This document shows positions 6,645-14,386 of a stretch of DNA of 44,287 bases, piece after piece (position 1 is the first letter of the stretch; the number at the start of each line of letters is the position of its first letter). The DNA is from a virus. The notes under the pieces are model-generated. The model was not told the DNA's origin. It made no database searches and saw only the letters and a list, made by a program, of their open reading frames with translations. The stretch covers positions 1 through 44,287 of IMG/VR virus record IMGVR_UViG_3300032163_000298. The stretch is one strand, 5' to 3'. The position numbers were made by a program, and so were the translations under genes.

Positions 6645-6930
6645 TAAATTAACTGAATTTAGTGAAGCAGTTAATAGTGTAGCTAGACAGCTTAATCCTG
6701 ATAAGAAAATAGATTATCTTGTTGTTGCTATACATGAAGATGATGATAATCATATTTTATTATTTGGGACTGCATGTCCAGTTTGTGTAATGGAATCTGT
6801 CGCCAGTATGTATTTGAATGGGGATATTGAACATAGAGAACCATTTAATAACGATGGATTAAAACAACTAAAAAACATTATTAATGAAGTAATTTTAGAA
6901 AAAGCTAAGACTGATGGAAGGAAACATTAA
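6628..6930 (+). CDS. Protein of about 100 residues, unknown
   Basis: Two adjacent ATG codons (6628, 6631) can start it. The body has an IDYLVVAIHEDDDNHILLFG strand-rich part and a CPVC motif (51-54). It may be a small alpha/beta protein. It lies in the operon just before the Cas4-like nuclease gene. No family recognised. Confidence 0.65.
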   Translation: MMKPIDKLTEFSEAVNSVARQLNPDKKIDYLVVAIHEDDDNHILLFGTACPVCVMESVASMYLNGDIEHREPFNNDGLKQLKNIINEVILEKAKTDGRKH

Positions 6931-6932
6931 TT

Positions 6933-7118
6933 ATGATAACTAATGTATATTTAAAATCGGAATCCAAGAAAGTTATACCATATCCAGACTGTTATCCAGT
7001 TATAACAGTTTTAATAGATAATTATAGAGAAATTAATATTTGTCCAAATAAACTTAGTGACTCTAAAGTAGCAACTTATATGTATGATTCAATTAGTAGA
7101 ATTGAGTTTAAGCCATGA
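6933..7118 (+). CDS. Small beta-rich protein, unknown
   Basis: 61 residues from ATG 6933 behind GGAAAC. Alternating strand pattern. Its stop overlaps the start of the nuclease gene (ATGA at 7115). Confidence 0.55.
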   Translation: MITNVYLKSESKKVIPYPDCYPVITVLIDNYREINICPNKLSDSKVATYMYDSISRIEFKP

Positions 7119-8065
7119 CTCAAAATGTAGTATTAGATGCAACCGTATTAACAAGTCTAATGAATTGTGCTCGATTCTCAGACCTTAGATTCAATCATCA
7201 TCTTGAATTAATCTCAGGTAAATCTAATTCATTAGAAATAGGTTCAGTTGTTCATAAATATTTGGAAATTAAATATAAATGTCTAATTAATGGCTTAGAT
7301 AAGCCTACTGCACATGGTATGGGCATGGCGGCCGCCGAATTATATGTAGCTGGCTGTCAATATTGTACTAACTTTGTATCAACTGATGAAATTCCTAAGC
7401 CCAAATGTAATCATTCGCCAAATGAATATCCCGGAATTCAAAATACTCCACCGGAATCTGCGGGATACTTAATTGGATGGAAATGGGCATTAACTACATG
7501 TGAACAATACAATGAATATTATAAGAATGACCATTGGGTATCTCTTGAAACTGAAGTAGTTAAGGGCAAAATCATTTATGAAGATGAAGATGTCCGTATT
7601 TTATGGAAAGCTAAGCTAGACTGGATAGTGGATACTAATCAAGGTATCTTCCCCGTTGACCATAAAACCATGAAACAAAATAGAGAAACTATTTCCACTA
7701 ATAATCAATTTATGGGTCAATGTCTTGTCATGGGAACACAATCCATGATTAAAAATAATATTGGATTTCAAAAGACTCTCAAGCCTGAAGAAAAGTTCAA
7801 ACGTGAAGTGATTAGTTATACTGAAGATAGGTTAGAGGAATGGCGTTCAATTATAGTACCATATTATGCTAAACTTCTTTTAATGTATCAGGAAACTGAT
7901 TTCTATCCACCAAATTTCAGTAATTGTGATGGTAAATTTGGTAAATGTCAATTTTATAAAGATGTTTGTTCAAACAATCGTAATATGAGAGAAGATGCTT
8001 TAAGAATGTATTTTAAAGTTGGGCAGGAATGGAATCCAACTAATGATACAGTTGAGGCTGAATGA
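7115..8065 (+). CDS. Cas4/RecB-like PD-(D/E)XK nuclease with Fe-S cysteines
   Basis: 316 residues. EIGSVVH (41-47) supplies the motif-I histidine. KLDW (Asp 169) and VDHKT (Asp 182, Lys 184) are the metal-binding and catalytic motifs, and Gln 198/Gln 202 could be motif QxxxY-like. Cys 18 together with Cys 271, 278 and 285 matches the four-cysteine iron-sulfur arrangement of Cas4/AddB exonucleases. Likely a DNA exonuclease for recombination or end processing, next to the Sak4-like ATPase. No cas1 or cas2 is present, so this is not a CRISPR component. Confidence 0.85.
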   Translation: MTQNVVLDATVLTSLMNCARFSDLRFNHHLELISGKSNSLEIGSVVHKYLEIKYKCLINGLDKPTAHGMGMAAAELYVAGCQYCTNFVSTDEIPKPKCNHSPNEYPGIQNTPPESAGYLIGWKWALTTCEQYNEYYKNDHWVSLETEVVKGKIIYEDEDVRILWKAKLDWIVDTNQGIFPVDHKTMKQNRETISTNNQFMGQCLVMGTQSMIKNNIGFQKTLKPEEKFKREVISYTEDRLEEWRSIIVPYYAKLLLMYQETDFYPPNFSNCDGKFGKCQFYKDVCSNNRNMREDALRMYFKVGQEWNPTNDTVEAE

Positions 8066-8352
8066 TGGCTAAAACTAAACATATTCACTTATATAAGAGA
8101 GTAGATTTAGCTCGTAAGAAAGATACTAAATCTTATCCTGTATTGAAGTGCATGAAGCCTTTATGTAATCATTATATTCCATTGAATTTAGCAATAGGAA
8201 AAATGGCTGAATGTAATAGATGTAATGACCCTTTTATCTTAGATAAGGAAACTATCCTTTTATCTAAACCCCATTGTAAAGAATGTATTGTTCGTAAACC
8301 TAAACCAGAAGTAGAATCAATTGAAGACTTTTTGAGAGATAAAGGAATTTAG
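8062..8352 (+). CDS. Small zinc-ribbon protein
   Basis: 96 residues, ATGA-coupled to the nuclease gene. Cysteines occur as CMKPLC (30-35), CNRC (51-54) and CKEC (71-74), suggesting one or two zinc sites. The tail ends in an acidic helix (SIEDFLRDKGI). It may be an adaptor of the recombination proteins; this is inference from position. Confidence 0.65.
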   Translation: MMAKTKHIHLYKRVDLARKKDTKSYPVLKCMKPLCNHYIPLNLAIGKMAECNRCNDPFILDKETILLSKPHCKECIVRKPKPEVESIEDFLRDKGI

Positions 8353-8353
8353 T

Positions 8354-8506
8354 ATGAATAATGAATTAGATTCAAATACACGTAAATTGTTTAGAATTAG
8401 ATACCATAAAGATAATGTATCAAATTTTATGGATGGTATCTATGTAGGCTTAATTATTGGTTCTGTTACTGGATTTATTGTGGGATTTCTGCTGGGATTA
8501 AATTAA
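8354..8506 (+). CDS. 50-residue membrane protein
   Basis: ATG at 8354, one base after the previous stop. A basic N-terminal half is followed by one membrane helix with glycine spacing (VGLIIGSVTGFIVGFLLG). Stops one base before the Sak4-like gene. Function unknown. Confidence 0.55.
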   Translation: MNNELDSNTRKLFRIRYHKDNVSNFMDGIYVGLIIGSVTGFIVGFLLGLN

Positions 8507-8507
8507 T

Positions 8508-9299
8508 ATGCCAAACATGAGTAATGTGAATATTGACTCCTTATATTGTCTATTTAAAGGAGAACCTGGTACTAGGAAGTCTACAGCAGCTCTATCATTT
8601 CCAGGACCAATCTATTTTTTTGATTGGGATATGAAAATGGATGCTCTTAAATTACCAATGAGAGTATGGGGCGTAGACCCATCTAAAGTAGATTATGATT
8701 CATATCAAGATTGGGATAAAGCTCTTGCCAAACTTAAACAGTTTCAATTGAATTGCCCATATAAAACTATTGTAATTGATTCCATTACATCATGTGCCGA
8801 TGCAATTAATAGACAAACTCTTAAAATTAAGGGTGGCGAAGGTGCTGGTAAGAGAGTAGCCGGTATTCCAGTTAATGGTTTTGAAGATTTTAATGCTGAA
8901 GAATCTGCTCTTAAAGAATTAGTAGCATTAACTAAGGACATTAGAGATTACAATAAATGTAACGTAATCTTAATTGGTCATATTATTCAAAAAGATGTTA
9001 AAGATGCTCAGGGACAGACACATATGTCTCGCATTTTACTAACAGCGGGTAAAAGTATTGCCCAAAAGATTCCGGCCTATTGTAGTGAAATCTATCACTT
9101 CAATATTGAGAAAGGATTTGACGCAGATAAAGGCGGTCAATATGCATTGTTAACTACACATACAGGAGATGACTTCGCTCGCAGTTCACTTCCAATTCAA
9201 AGTAAGATTATATTTGGAAATGACCCTCTATATGACAAATGGATTAAACCTGCATTGGCGGATATCAATCAGGCTTATACCCCGGTAACTAAATTCTAA
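8508..9299 (+). CDS. Sak4-like RecA-fold ATPase
   Basis: 263 residues. Walker A GEPGTRKS (18-25); FFDWD next; Walker B TIVIDSIT (about 87-94); a motif-3-like segment NVILIGHI. Length and motif order fit the phage AAA_24/Sak4 group, single-domain RecA relatives that promote single-strand annealing with a dedicated ssDNA-binding protein. The next gene is a good candidate for that partner. The nuclease gene upstream completes a plausible recombination module. Confidence 0.85.
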   Translation: MPNMSNVNIDSLYCLFKGEPGTRKSTAALSFPGPIYFFDWDMKMDALKLPMRVWGVDPSKVDYDSYQDWDKALAKLKQFQLNCPYKTIVIDSITSCADAINRQTLKIKGGEGAGKRVAGIPVNGFEDFNAEESALKELVALTKDIRDYNKCNVILIGHIIQKDVKDAQGQTHMSRILLTAGKSIAQKIPAYCSEIYHFNIEKGFDADKGGQYALLTTHTGDDFARSSLPIQSKIIFGNDPLYDKWIKPALADINQAYTPVTKF

Positions 9300-9331
9300 T
9301 CTAACCAAACATCTAGTTTAAGGAATACACA

Positions 9332-9760
9332 ATGCCTATCATCACATTCTCAGACAAAGATTTACGTCGTGGACAAGTACTTTCGCCCGGATGGTATAAA
9401 GTACGCATTGATTCTGTTGGAGAAGCACCTGCTAAGGCTTCTGAAAAGGGACCATCCACAAACTATCCAGTTGAGGCTTCCGTTATCTGTAATGCCGATA
9501 ATGGTTCTAAGACAATGAAGAATCTTCAGGGTGAAGAAGTTAATCTTGAAGGTATGCCTCTTGATTGGAACTTCAATTCTAAGGCTATTGGATTCGCAGT
9601 TGGTTTCCTTGAATGCTTTGGAGTTAAAGTAGTTGCTGGTCAGCGTGTAGAACTTGAAGCTGCCAAAGGTAAGGAAATTGAAGTATATGTTGAAAATGGT
9701 GAATGGCAGGGACGTATTGTGAATCGTGTTAATCACAAATATCGTCCTGCTAAAACTTAG
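9332..9760 (+). CDS. Putative ssDNA-binding protein (Sak4 partner)
   Basis: 142 residues, ATG behind AAGGAATAC. Beta-rich, starting PIITFSDKDLRRGQVLSPGWYKVRI and ending in a basic segment (RIVNRVNHKYRP), the layout of phage DUF669-like or SSB-like proteins found after Sak4. Codons have more C and G at the third position than neighbours, fitting the high copy number an SSB needs. It is followed by a strong terminator at 9861. SSB role is inferred from context. Confidence 0.65.
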   Translation: MPIITFSDKDLRRGQVLSPGWYKVRIDSVGEAPAKASEKGPSTNYPVEASVICNADNGSKTMKNLQGEEVNLEGMPLDWNFNSKAIGFAVGFLECFGVKVVAGQRVELEAAKGKEIEVYVENGEWQGRIVNRVNHKYRPAKT

Positions 9761-9779
9761 TTGTGAGATTCATTATATG

Positions 9780-9838
9780 TCCGAAAAGCAGTACTAGTCG
9801 GGAGCATACTCTAACCAATAAAGTATGTTTAGTATTGG
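9780..9838 (+). ncRNA. Candidate structured RNA with H-type pseudoknot
   Basis: In the 160-base gap after the SSB-like gene. A 5-bp stem 9780-9784/9798-9802 is followed by two interleaved stems: 9805-9810 (CATACT) with 9822-9827 (AGTATG), and 9815-9820 (CCAATA) with 9833-9838 (TATTGG). The order is 5'-S1-S2-S1'-S2'-3', the classical pseudoknot, with loops of 4, 1 and 5 bases. A terminator follows. It could be a small phage RNA, a 3'-end protection element or a riboswitch-like attenuator for the 9936 gene. No known family recognised. Confidence 0.4.
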
Positions 9839-9860
9839 CAAGTAAAGGCGTATGATGATA

Positions 9861-9910
9861 GGGGCTGCCCATAATCGGATAATATCCAATCTTGGGTAGC
9901 CCCGCTTTTA
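9861..9910 (+). terminator. Strong hairpin terminator
   Basis: GGGGCTGCCCA (9861-9871) pairs with TGGGTAGCCCC (9893-9903) over 11 bp with one G-U, and CTTTTA follows. The loop contains a small GGAT/ATCC hairpin. It would stop transcription after the SSB-like gene, or act as an attenuator before the cold-shock gene. Confidence 0.75.
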
Positions 9911-9935
9911 ACTTAAATGAATGGGAATTAATACA

Positions 9936-10262
9936 ATGGGAATTTTTGATTATATTCGAAAAGATGGCTCACCATTAGTTGAACTAGATGAATCTGTTGA
10001 TACTAAGAATCTTAAATCAATTAAAGGTAGAGTAACTAAGGTAGACCCCAAGGGATATGGATTTATTACAAGTGAAGCTTTACCATTTGAACGTATTTTC
10101 TTTCATTGGACTAGTCTTAAACATGATACACTTAACTTTAAGAAACTCCTTAGAGGAGCTATTGTCGAATTTATTCCAATTAAAGGCACGGATAATGTAA
10201 CAAAAATTGAATCTATTAGAGCTATTAAGATTTCAGTTATTAAGAATGGTAAATCTATATGA
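9936..10262 (+). CDS. Cold-shock-domain-like protein
   Basis: About 108 residues from ATG 9936 (ATG 9921 is an in-frame alternative with a poorer ribosome site). Near residues 30-60 it has KGYGFIT (RNP1-like) and RIFFHW (RNP2-like), then a hydrophobic strand VEFIPI: the OB-fold cold-shock pattern. Likely binds single-stranded RNA or DNA. A second such gene lies at 16905. It starts right after a terminator, so its level may depend on read-through. Confidence 0.7.
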   Translation: MGIFDYIRKDGSPLVELDESVDTKNLKSIKGRVTKVDPKGYGFITSEALPFERIFFHWTSLKHDTLNFKKLLRGAIVEFIPIKGTDNVTKIESIRAIKISVIKNGKSI

Positions 10263-10399
10263 TTAAATTTCGTTTATTTAATAATTGGAATACAAGGCAG
10301 AAATGTGAACTCATTAATATATTTGGATTTAATATTTGGAAATATGGATTTGAAATTGCATTATTTAATTTTTGGTTTATGATTGATATGGATAAATAA
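10259..10399 (+). CDS. 46-residue aromatic protein, unknown
   Basis: ATGA overlap with the cold-shock gene and a stop directly touching the next ATG at 10400 support it as a real gene. Very rich in Phe, Trp, Tyr and Asn with a hydrophobic C-terminal half (FEIALFNFWFMI) that could enter a membrane. Confidence 0.5.
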   Translation: MIKFRLFNNWNTRQKCELINIFGFNIWKYGFEIALFNFWFMIDMDK

Positions 10400-10621
10400 A
10401 TGACCCATCTAGCTAAGTACCAACAGACTAATTCATGGAAAGATAAGATAATGATAATGAAATTTTATCATATTTCGTCTAAGTCAACCATTAAACAAAC
10501 GGCTGCATATTTTAGAGTATCTGTTGGCTTAGTTAGTGAGAATCTTCATTTAGCAGATAATTTAGAAGATATTATTAATTGTAAAACAAGACAAGAGGCA
10601 CTTAGTAAACTGAAGGAATAA
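10400..10621 (+). CDS. Small helix-turn-helix protein
   Basis: 73 residues. SKSTIKQTAAYFRVSVGLVSENLHLA (28-53) reads as a helix-turn-helix of the kind where a resolvase or transposase recognises DNA (QTAAYFRVSVGLVS). A candidate regulator or DNA-binding partner for the repeat arrays; this is speculative. Confidence 0.6.
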   Translation: MTHLAKYQQTNSWKDKIMIMKFYHISSKSTIKQTAAYFRVSVGLVSENLHLADNLEDIINCKTRQEALSKLKE

Positions 10622-10623
10622 TT

Positions 10624-10821
10624 ATGACTAATGATATGATGGGCGGAATGATTCTTGGAAGTGTATTTACATTTATGGGACTTGGCCTATTTCAATGGGG
10701 AATAAATACAGGAATTAAAATAGCTATTACATTAGTTGAGAATCATCCAATGGCTCTATCTATTCTCAGGGAAACTAAATCAGCCGCGCATGTTTTACCT
10801 CATATTACGAGGCAAAAATAA
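10624..10821 (+). CDS. Small membrane protein
   Basis: 65 residues; a glycine-rich hydrophobic segment (MILGSVFTFMGLGLFQWG, about 9-26) probably spans the membrane. Coupled to the next gene by a one-base TAATG-like overlap. Function unknown. Confidence 0.55.
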   Translation: MTNDMMGGMILGSVFTFMGLGLFQWGINTGIKIAITLVENHPMALSILRETKSAAHVLPHITRQK

Positions 10822-11027
10822 TGAAACCTGAAAATGTTACATGTCCTGAATGTAATGGCCCTATGTCATCCCGTAAGGGAAAGAATGGTTATTTTTGGGG
10901 ATGTAATATGTTTCCCATATGTAAAGGAACTAGAGATTCAATGGGTAATTCTAAATATGATAAAAGTTCAGATGATGAAGATGATACATGGCATCCGGGT
11001 CATCCCAATAATTATGGAGATAAATAA
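10821..11027 (+). CDS. Stand-alone topoisomerase-type zinc ribbon
   Basis: 68 residues. CPECNGPMSSRKGKNGYFWG, then C..FPICKGTR, is the C4 zinc finger found at the C-terminus of topoisomerase I. Here it stands alone with an acidic tail (SSDDEDD). It may bind single-stranded DNA near the polymerase encoded next. Confidence 0.75.
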   Translation: MKPENVTCPECNGPMSSRKGKNGYFWGCNMFPICKGTRDSMGNSKYDKSSDDEDDTWHPGHPNNYGDK

Positions 11028-11206
11028 TGGACATCAAATGTTATTCATGTGATAAGCCATTAACTAGAGATGAAGCATATGAATGTTCAAATGAATGTTT
11101 TGAATGTGAAATTAATCGTTTAGTTTGGCGACTTTGTAGAAATGTATTAAAGGGTCGATTAACATTCAGTCGACTTCAAACTAAGATTGCAGCTCATTTA
11201 GGATAA
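11027..11206 (+). CDS. Small cysteine-rich zinc protein
   Basis: 59 residues between TAATG overlaps on both sides. CYSC (5-8), CSNEC (20-24) and CEIN imply zinc binding, followed by a basic helix (RLVWRLCRNVLKGRLTFSRL). Directly coupled to the DNA polymerase gene, so probably a replication accessory. Confidence 0.6.
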   Translation: MDIKCYSCDKPLTRDEAYECSNECFECEINRLVWRLCRNVLKGRLTFSRLQTKIAAHLG

Positions 11207-13815
11207 TGGATAAAAAGTATATAGCAGGTAGAGGCCCATTAGGGGCTAAAATAATGATTGTATGTGAATGTCCCACATATGAGGATATACAATCAGGGAA
11301 ATTATTTACTAAATCTAGAGAACTAGACCAACTGTTAAGAGAAAATGGAGTTAATAAAGAATCATGTTGGCTAACAGCAGTTAGTAAATATCATGTAACT
11401 CCCAATTCTGGTAAGAAAAAAATACCATTCGCCATTCGAGCTAAAAATGAAGGTATAGACGTTCATCAGCAGATAATGGAATTACAAAATGAGGTTAATT
11501 CAATTGAACCTAATGTAATTCTAGGAGTTGGTAAAACTGCATTATGGGCAATGACGGGTAAAACTGATATAAGTAAATTCAGAGGTAGTATATTACTTGG
11601 AATGGGACGTAAGTTTGTTCCAACATACAATCCAGAACATCTTAGTTGGCAAGCCTCTGATGTTGAGTTTAAAGGCTATTGGAATAAACAAATAATTGCA
11701 TTTGATATTAAAAGAGCCTTAAGTCAATCGGGATTTCCTGAAAGAAATATACCCAATCGAATATTACAAATAGCCAAATCATCATATGACTTATCTCAAT
11801 ACATCGACCGATGGAAATCAAAGACTAGAATGGCGGTTGATATTGAAGCCGGGGGACATTTCCTTCCCATATGTATTGGAATATCTTTTGATAAAAGTCA
11901 TGGAATCACAGCCCCTTTATGGAATAGAGACAGTATATCAAATATACCAGATTCAGATTTAGTTCAATGTTGGATTTTACTCTCAGAATTATTAGCAACT
12001 AAAGAAATTGTAGGTCAAAATTTTAATTATGACCGAGATAAGATTAAAAGACTCGGATTCGTAGTTCGGAATTTTGTTAGTGATACAATGCTTAAGGCTA
12101 TGGCATTAGACCCAGAATGGCCCAAAGGATTAGCATTTAATCAATCTATTTATACTGAAGAACCTTTCTATAAAGATGAGGGAATGTATCAAGGTTCTAT
12201 TCAAGACTTACTTACAGGTTGTGCGAGGGATGCATGTGTAACTCTTGAAATAGATGAAAATATGGAACCTTTATTAATCCAACTAAATCAAAAAAAGTTC
12301 TATGAAAACTTTCTTATGCGTCTACCTGACCTATATTGGGGTATAGAACAACAGGGATTCAATATTGATGGTATTGCAAGAGATGCATTAATGCAAAAAT
12401 ATATTGCATGGGATGAACGCATTCGATATGACTTATTTAAATTAATAGGAACAGAAGTTAATGTAAATTCACCTAAACAAGTAAGTACATTACTATATGA
12501 TAATTTTAAACTTCCTCCACGTAAGGGAACAAGTGAAGAAGATTTAACTGATTTATTGAATCTCCAATCATTAGAAAAGCATTGGAATAAAAATGAAAAT
12601 CATAGGAAAGTTATTGAACTCATCTTGGAAGGTAGGCGTGTACGCAAAAGTATATCTACGTATCTTATGGCTATGCCTGATTTTGATGGCCGAATGCGTA
12701 CAACTTATTTCCCATGCTTGGAAACTGGTCGTTCGTCAACTGGACAGCAAGACCCTCCTATACGCCCTACTGTCGATGTTATTGATGAGACTGGAAAAAA
12801 GAAAACGAGAGTATTAGGCACAGCTTTCCAAACAATGACTAAACATGGAGATATTGGACAAGATGTTCGTTCAATGTATATACCAGATAGTGAAGATGAA
12901 ATATTTGTACAAGCTGACTCAGCACAGGCAGAGGCAAGAATTATCTTCTTACTAGCAGATGATGAGCAAGCATTAGAGGATATAGAAACTCATGACTATC
13001 ATGCACTTACAGCTTCATGGTTTTTCGGGGGAACTGAAGATGATTATTCAAAAAAGAAATTGGGTTACGAAAGCCCTATTCGATTTGCTGGTAAAACACT
13101 TAGGCATGCAGGTCATCTTGGAGCAGGCAAACGTAGGGCGGCAATTAGTGTCAATACAGACGCCCGAAAATATAAAATTCCAATTGTAATTACGGAATCA
13201 ATTGCCGAGCGTGCATTAAAAATCTTTCATAGTAAACAACCTAAAATACAAGGTATTTTCCATAAATCAATTATAGACCAGCTTTCAAAGAATAGGCAAT
13301 TATATGCTCCGGTCCCGTTCGGAATTGACGCCCCTATTGGAGGGATTAGAACTTGTTATGAACGATGGGGAGATGAACTTAACAGACAAGCCTTTAGTTA
13401 TATACCACAACGGTCAATTTCTGATAACACTAAGGGTGCCGGAATTAGGATTAAAGAACGAATACCTTCAATTAAAATTACTATGGAATCCCATGACTCA
13501 CTCTTATTCTGTATTCCTAAGTCAAAACTTTCGGAATATGCTCCTATCATTAAACAGGAATTTGAGCGCCCAATTGATTTTAGGACTTGTGTTATTCGCA
13601 GAAGACCAATTGTTATTCCATGCGAACTCGAAATAGGTACTAACTACCAAGAATTTTCGAAATACAAATTTATGACTCCAACTGATAATAGAATTATAGT
13701 ACCCAAAATGGTTCCTAAGACGCCGAATGAAGAATTTACAGCCCCTCCTATTGGGGGAGATTCTAAATTAACTGATATTATATATAATGAGCAAATAAGA
13801 AAGTTGGGATTATGA
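11206..13815 (+). CDS. polA: UDG-like domain fused to family A DNA polymerase
   Basis: 869 residues. Residues 1-170 match the family 4 uracil-DNA glycosylase layout: GRGPLGAKIMIV (8-19), a PTYED element in place of GEAPGxxED (23-27), LGVGKTAL and TYNPEHL (140-146, usual HPS/HPA histidine replaced by Asn). Residues 205-350 are a 3'-5' exonuclease: DIE (212-214), NFNYD (272-276) and RDA (341-343). The polymerase follows with motif A DSAQAEAR (570-577), motif B around K629 and HAGHLGAG (633-640), and motif C SHDS (761-764). The O-helix positions usually Phe762 and Tyr766 (E. coli) read His and Leu. Main replicative polymerase. Confidence 0.9.
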   Translation: MDKKYIAGRGPLGAKIMIVCECPTYEDIQSGKLFTKSRELDQLLRENGVNKESCWLTAVSKYHVTPNSGKKKIPFAIRAKNEGIDVHQQIMELQNEVNSIEPNVILGVGKTALWAMTGKTDISKFRGSILLGMGRKFVPTYNPEHLSWQASDVEFKGYWNKQIIAFDIKRALSQSGFPERNIPNRILQIAKSSYDLSQYIDRWKSKTRMAVDIEAGGHFLPICIGISFDKSHGITAPLWNRDSISNIPDSDLVQCWILLSELLATKEIVGQNFNYDRDKIKRLGFVVRNFVSDTMLKAMALDPEWPKGLAFNQSIYTEEPFYKDEGMYQGSIQDLLTGCARDACVTLEIDENMEPLLIQLNQKKFYENFLMRLPDLYWGIEQQGFNIDGIARDALMQKYIAWDERIRYDLFKLIGTEVNVNSPKQVSTLLYDNFKLPPRKGTSEEDLTDLLNLQSLEKHWNKNENHRKVIELILEGRRVRKSISTYLMAMPDFDGRMRTTYFPCLETGRSSTGQQDPPIRPTVDVIDETGKKKTRVLGTAFQTMTKHGDIGQDVRSMYIPDSEDEIFVQADSAQAEARIIFLLADDEQALEDIETHDYHALTASWFFGGTEDDYSKKKLGYESPIRFAGKTLRHAGHLGAGKRRAAISVNTDARKYKIPIVITESIAERALKIFHSKQPKIQGIFHKSIIDQLSKNRQLYAPVPFGIDAPIGGIRTCYERWGDELNRQAFSYIPQRSISDNTKGAGIRIKERIPSIKITMESHDSLLFCIPKSKLSEYAPIIKQEFERPIDFRTCVIRRRPIVIPCELEIGTNYQEFSKYKFMTPTDNRIIVPKMVPKTPNEEFTAPPIGGDSKLTDIIYNEQIRKLGL

Positions 13816-14015
13816 GTTATTGTGGAGAACTTAAATTTAAACATTTATCTAGTGAAATAGTTGGGGGTGGAAAATATGAATCTCATATTGAATGGATTCA
13901 TCCCAATGATATAATTATATATGAAGATACATTAGGTAGAAAATGGGAATTAACACCTATTAATCATAAAGATATTCGGATTCCTTTTTCAATATTGGAG
14001 ATTAAAAATGAATAA
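13812..14015 (+). CDS. Small protein, unknown
   Basis: 67 residues, ATGA overlap with the polymerase stop. Beta-rich with several Glu and His residues. No motif recognised. Confidence 0.55.
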   Translation: MSYCGELKFKHLSSEIVGGGKYESHIEWIHPNDIIIYEDTLGRKWELTPINHKDIRIPFSILEIKNE

Positions 14016-14211
14016 TGAAAAATTTAATTTAACTTTATCAGTAACAGGGGAAGATGGGCGTGTAAAACATTTTAAGTTCATACAAGCTGATTCAGCACTT
14101 CAATTATCAGTACAATTTAGTATGGCTCTTATTCAAATTATGAGAGATATTCAAGATGAAGAATTAGCTGAATTAAAGAATAGGGCTGAAATAGATGACA
14201 TTCCATTCTAA
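14008..14211 (+). CDS. Small acidic protein, unknown
   Basis: 67 residues. An N-terminal beta hairpin (KFNLTLSVTGEDGRVKHFKF) precedes a helix and an acidic tail. It overlaps both neighbours, so it is probably translated with them. No family recognised. Confidence 0.55.
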   Translation: MNNEKFNLTLSVTGEDGRVKHFKFIQADSALQLSVQFSMALIQIMRDIQDEELAELKNRAEIDDIPF

Positions 14212-14386
14212 TAAACCAGAATCATTACGTAATGTAGATAGGCTCACAAGAGATGTTTATTGCGTATTAGATAAAACTGTCTTTAAAGTAATTAATCTAC
14301 CTGAACCAAAATGCCCATTATGTGGAAATATTATGGTTAATATTATTAAATCTCCATTAACAGGGAAGCTATCGAGCGATAACTAA
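14195..14386 (+). CDS. Small protein with CPLC motif
   Basis: 63 residues overlapping the previous gene by 17 bases and the next by one (TAATG). One CPLC motif (40-43) suggests a metal site or a dimer through cysteines. Confidence 0.5.
   Translation: MTFHSNKPESLRNVDRLTRDVYCVLDKTVFKVINLPEPKCPLCGNIMVNIIKSPLTGKLSSDN

Noticed and set aside
7115-8065. Cas4-like gene taken as a sign of CRISPR
   Set aside because: No cas1, cas2 or repeat-spacer array is present; stand-alone Cas4-like nucleases are common in phages.
9362-9736. 124-codon minus-strand frame opposite the SSB-like gene
   Set aside because: A shadow of the plus-strand gene, whose codon pattern, ribosome site and operon context are much stronger.
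12593-13636. Open frames inside the polymerase gene in other frames
   Set aside because: Overlapping shadows; the polymerase frame carries all conserved motifs.
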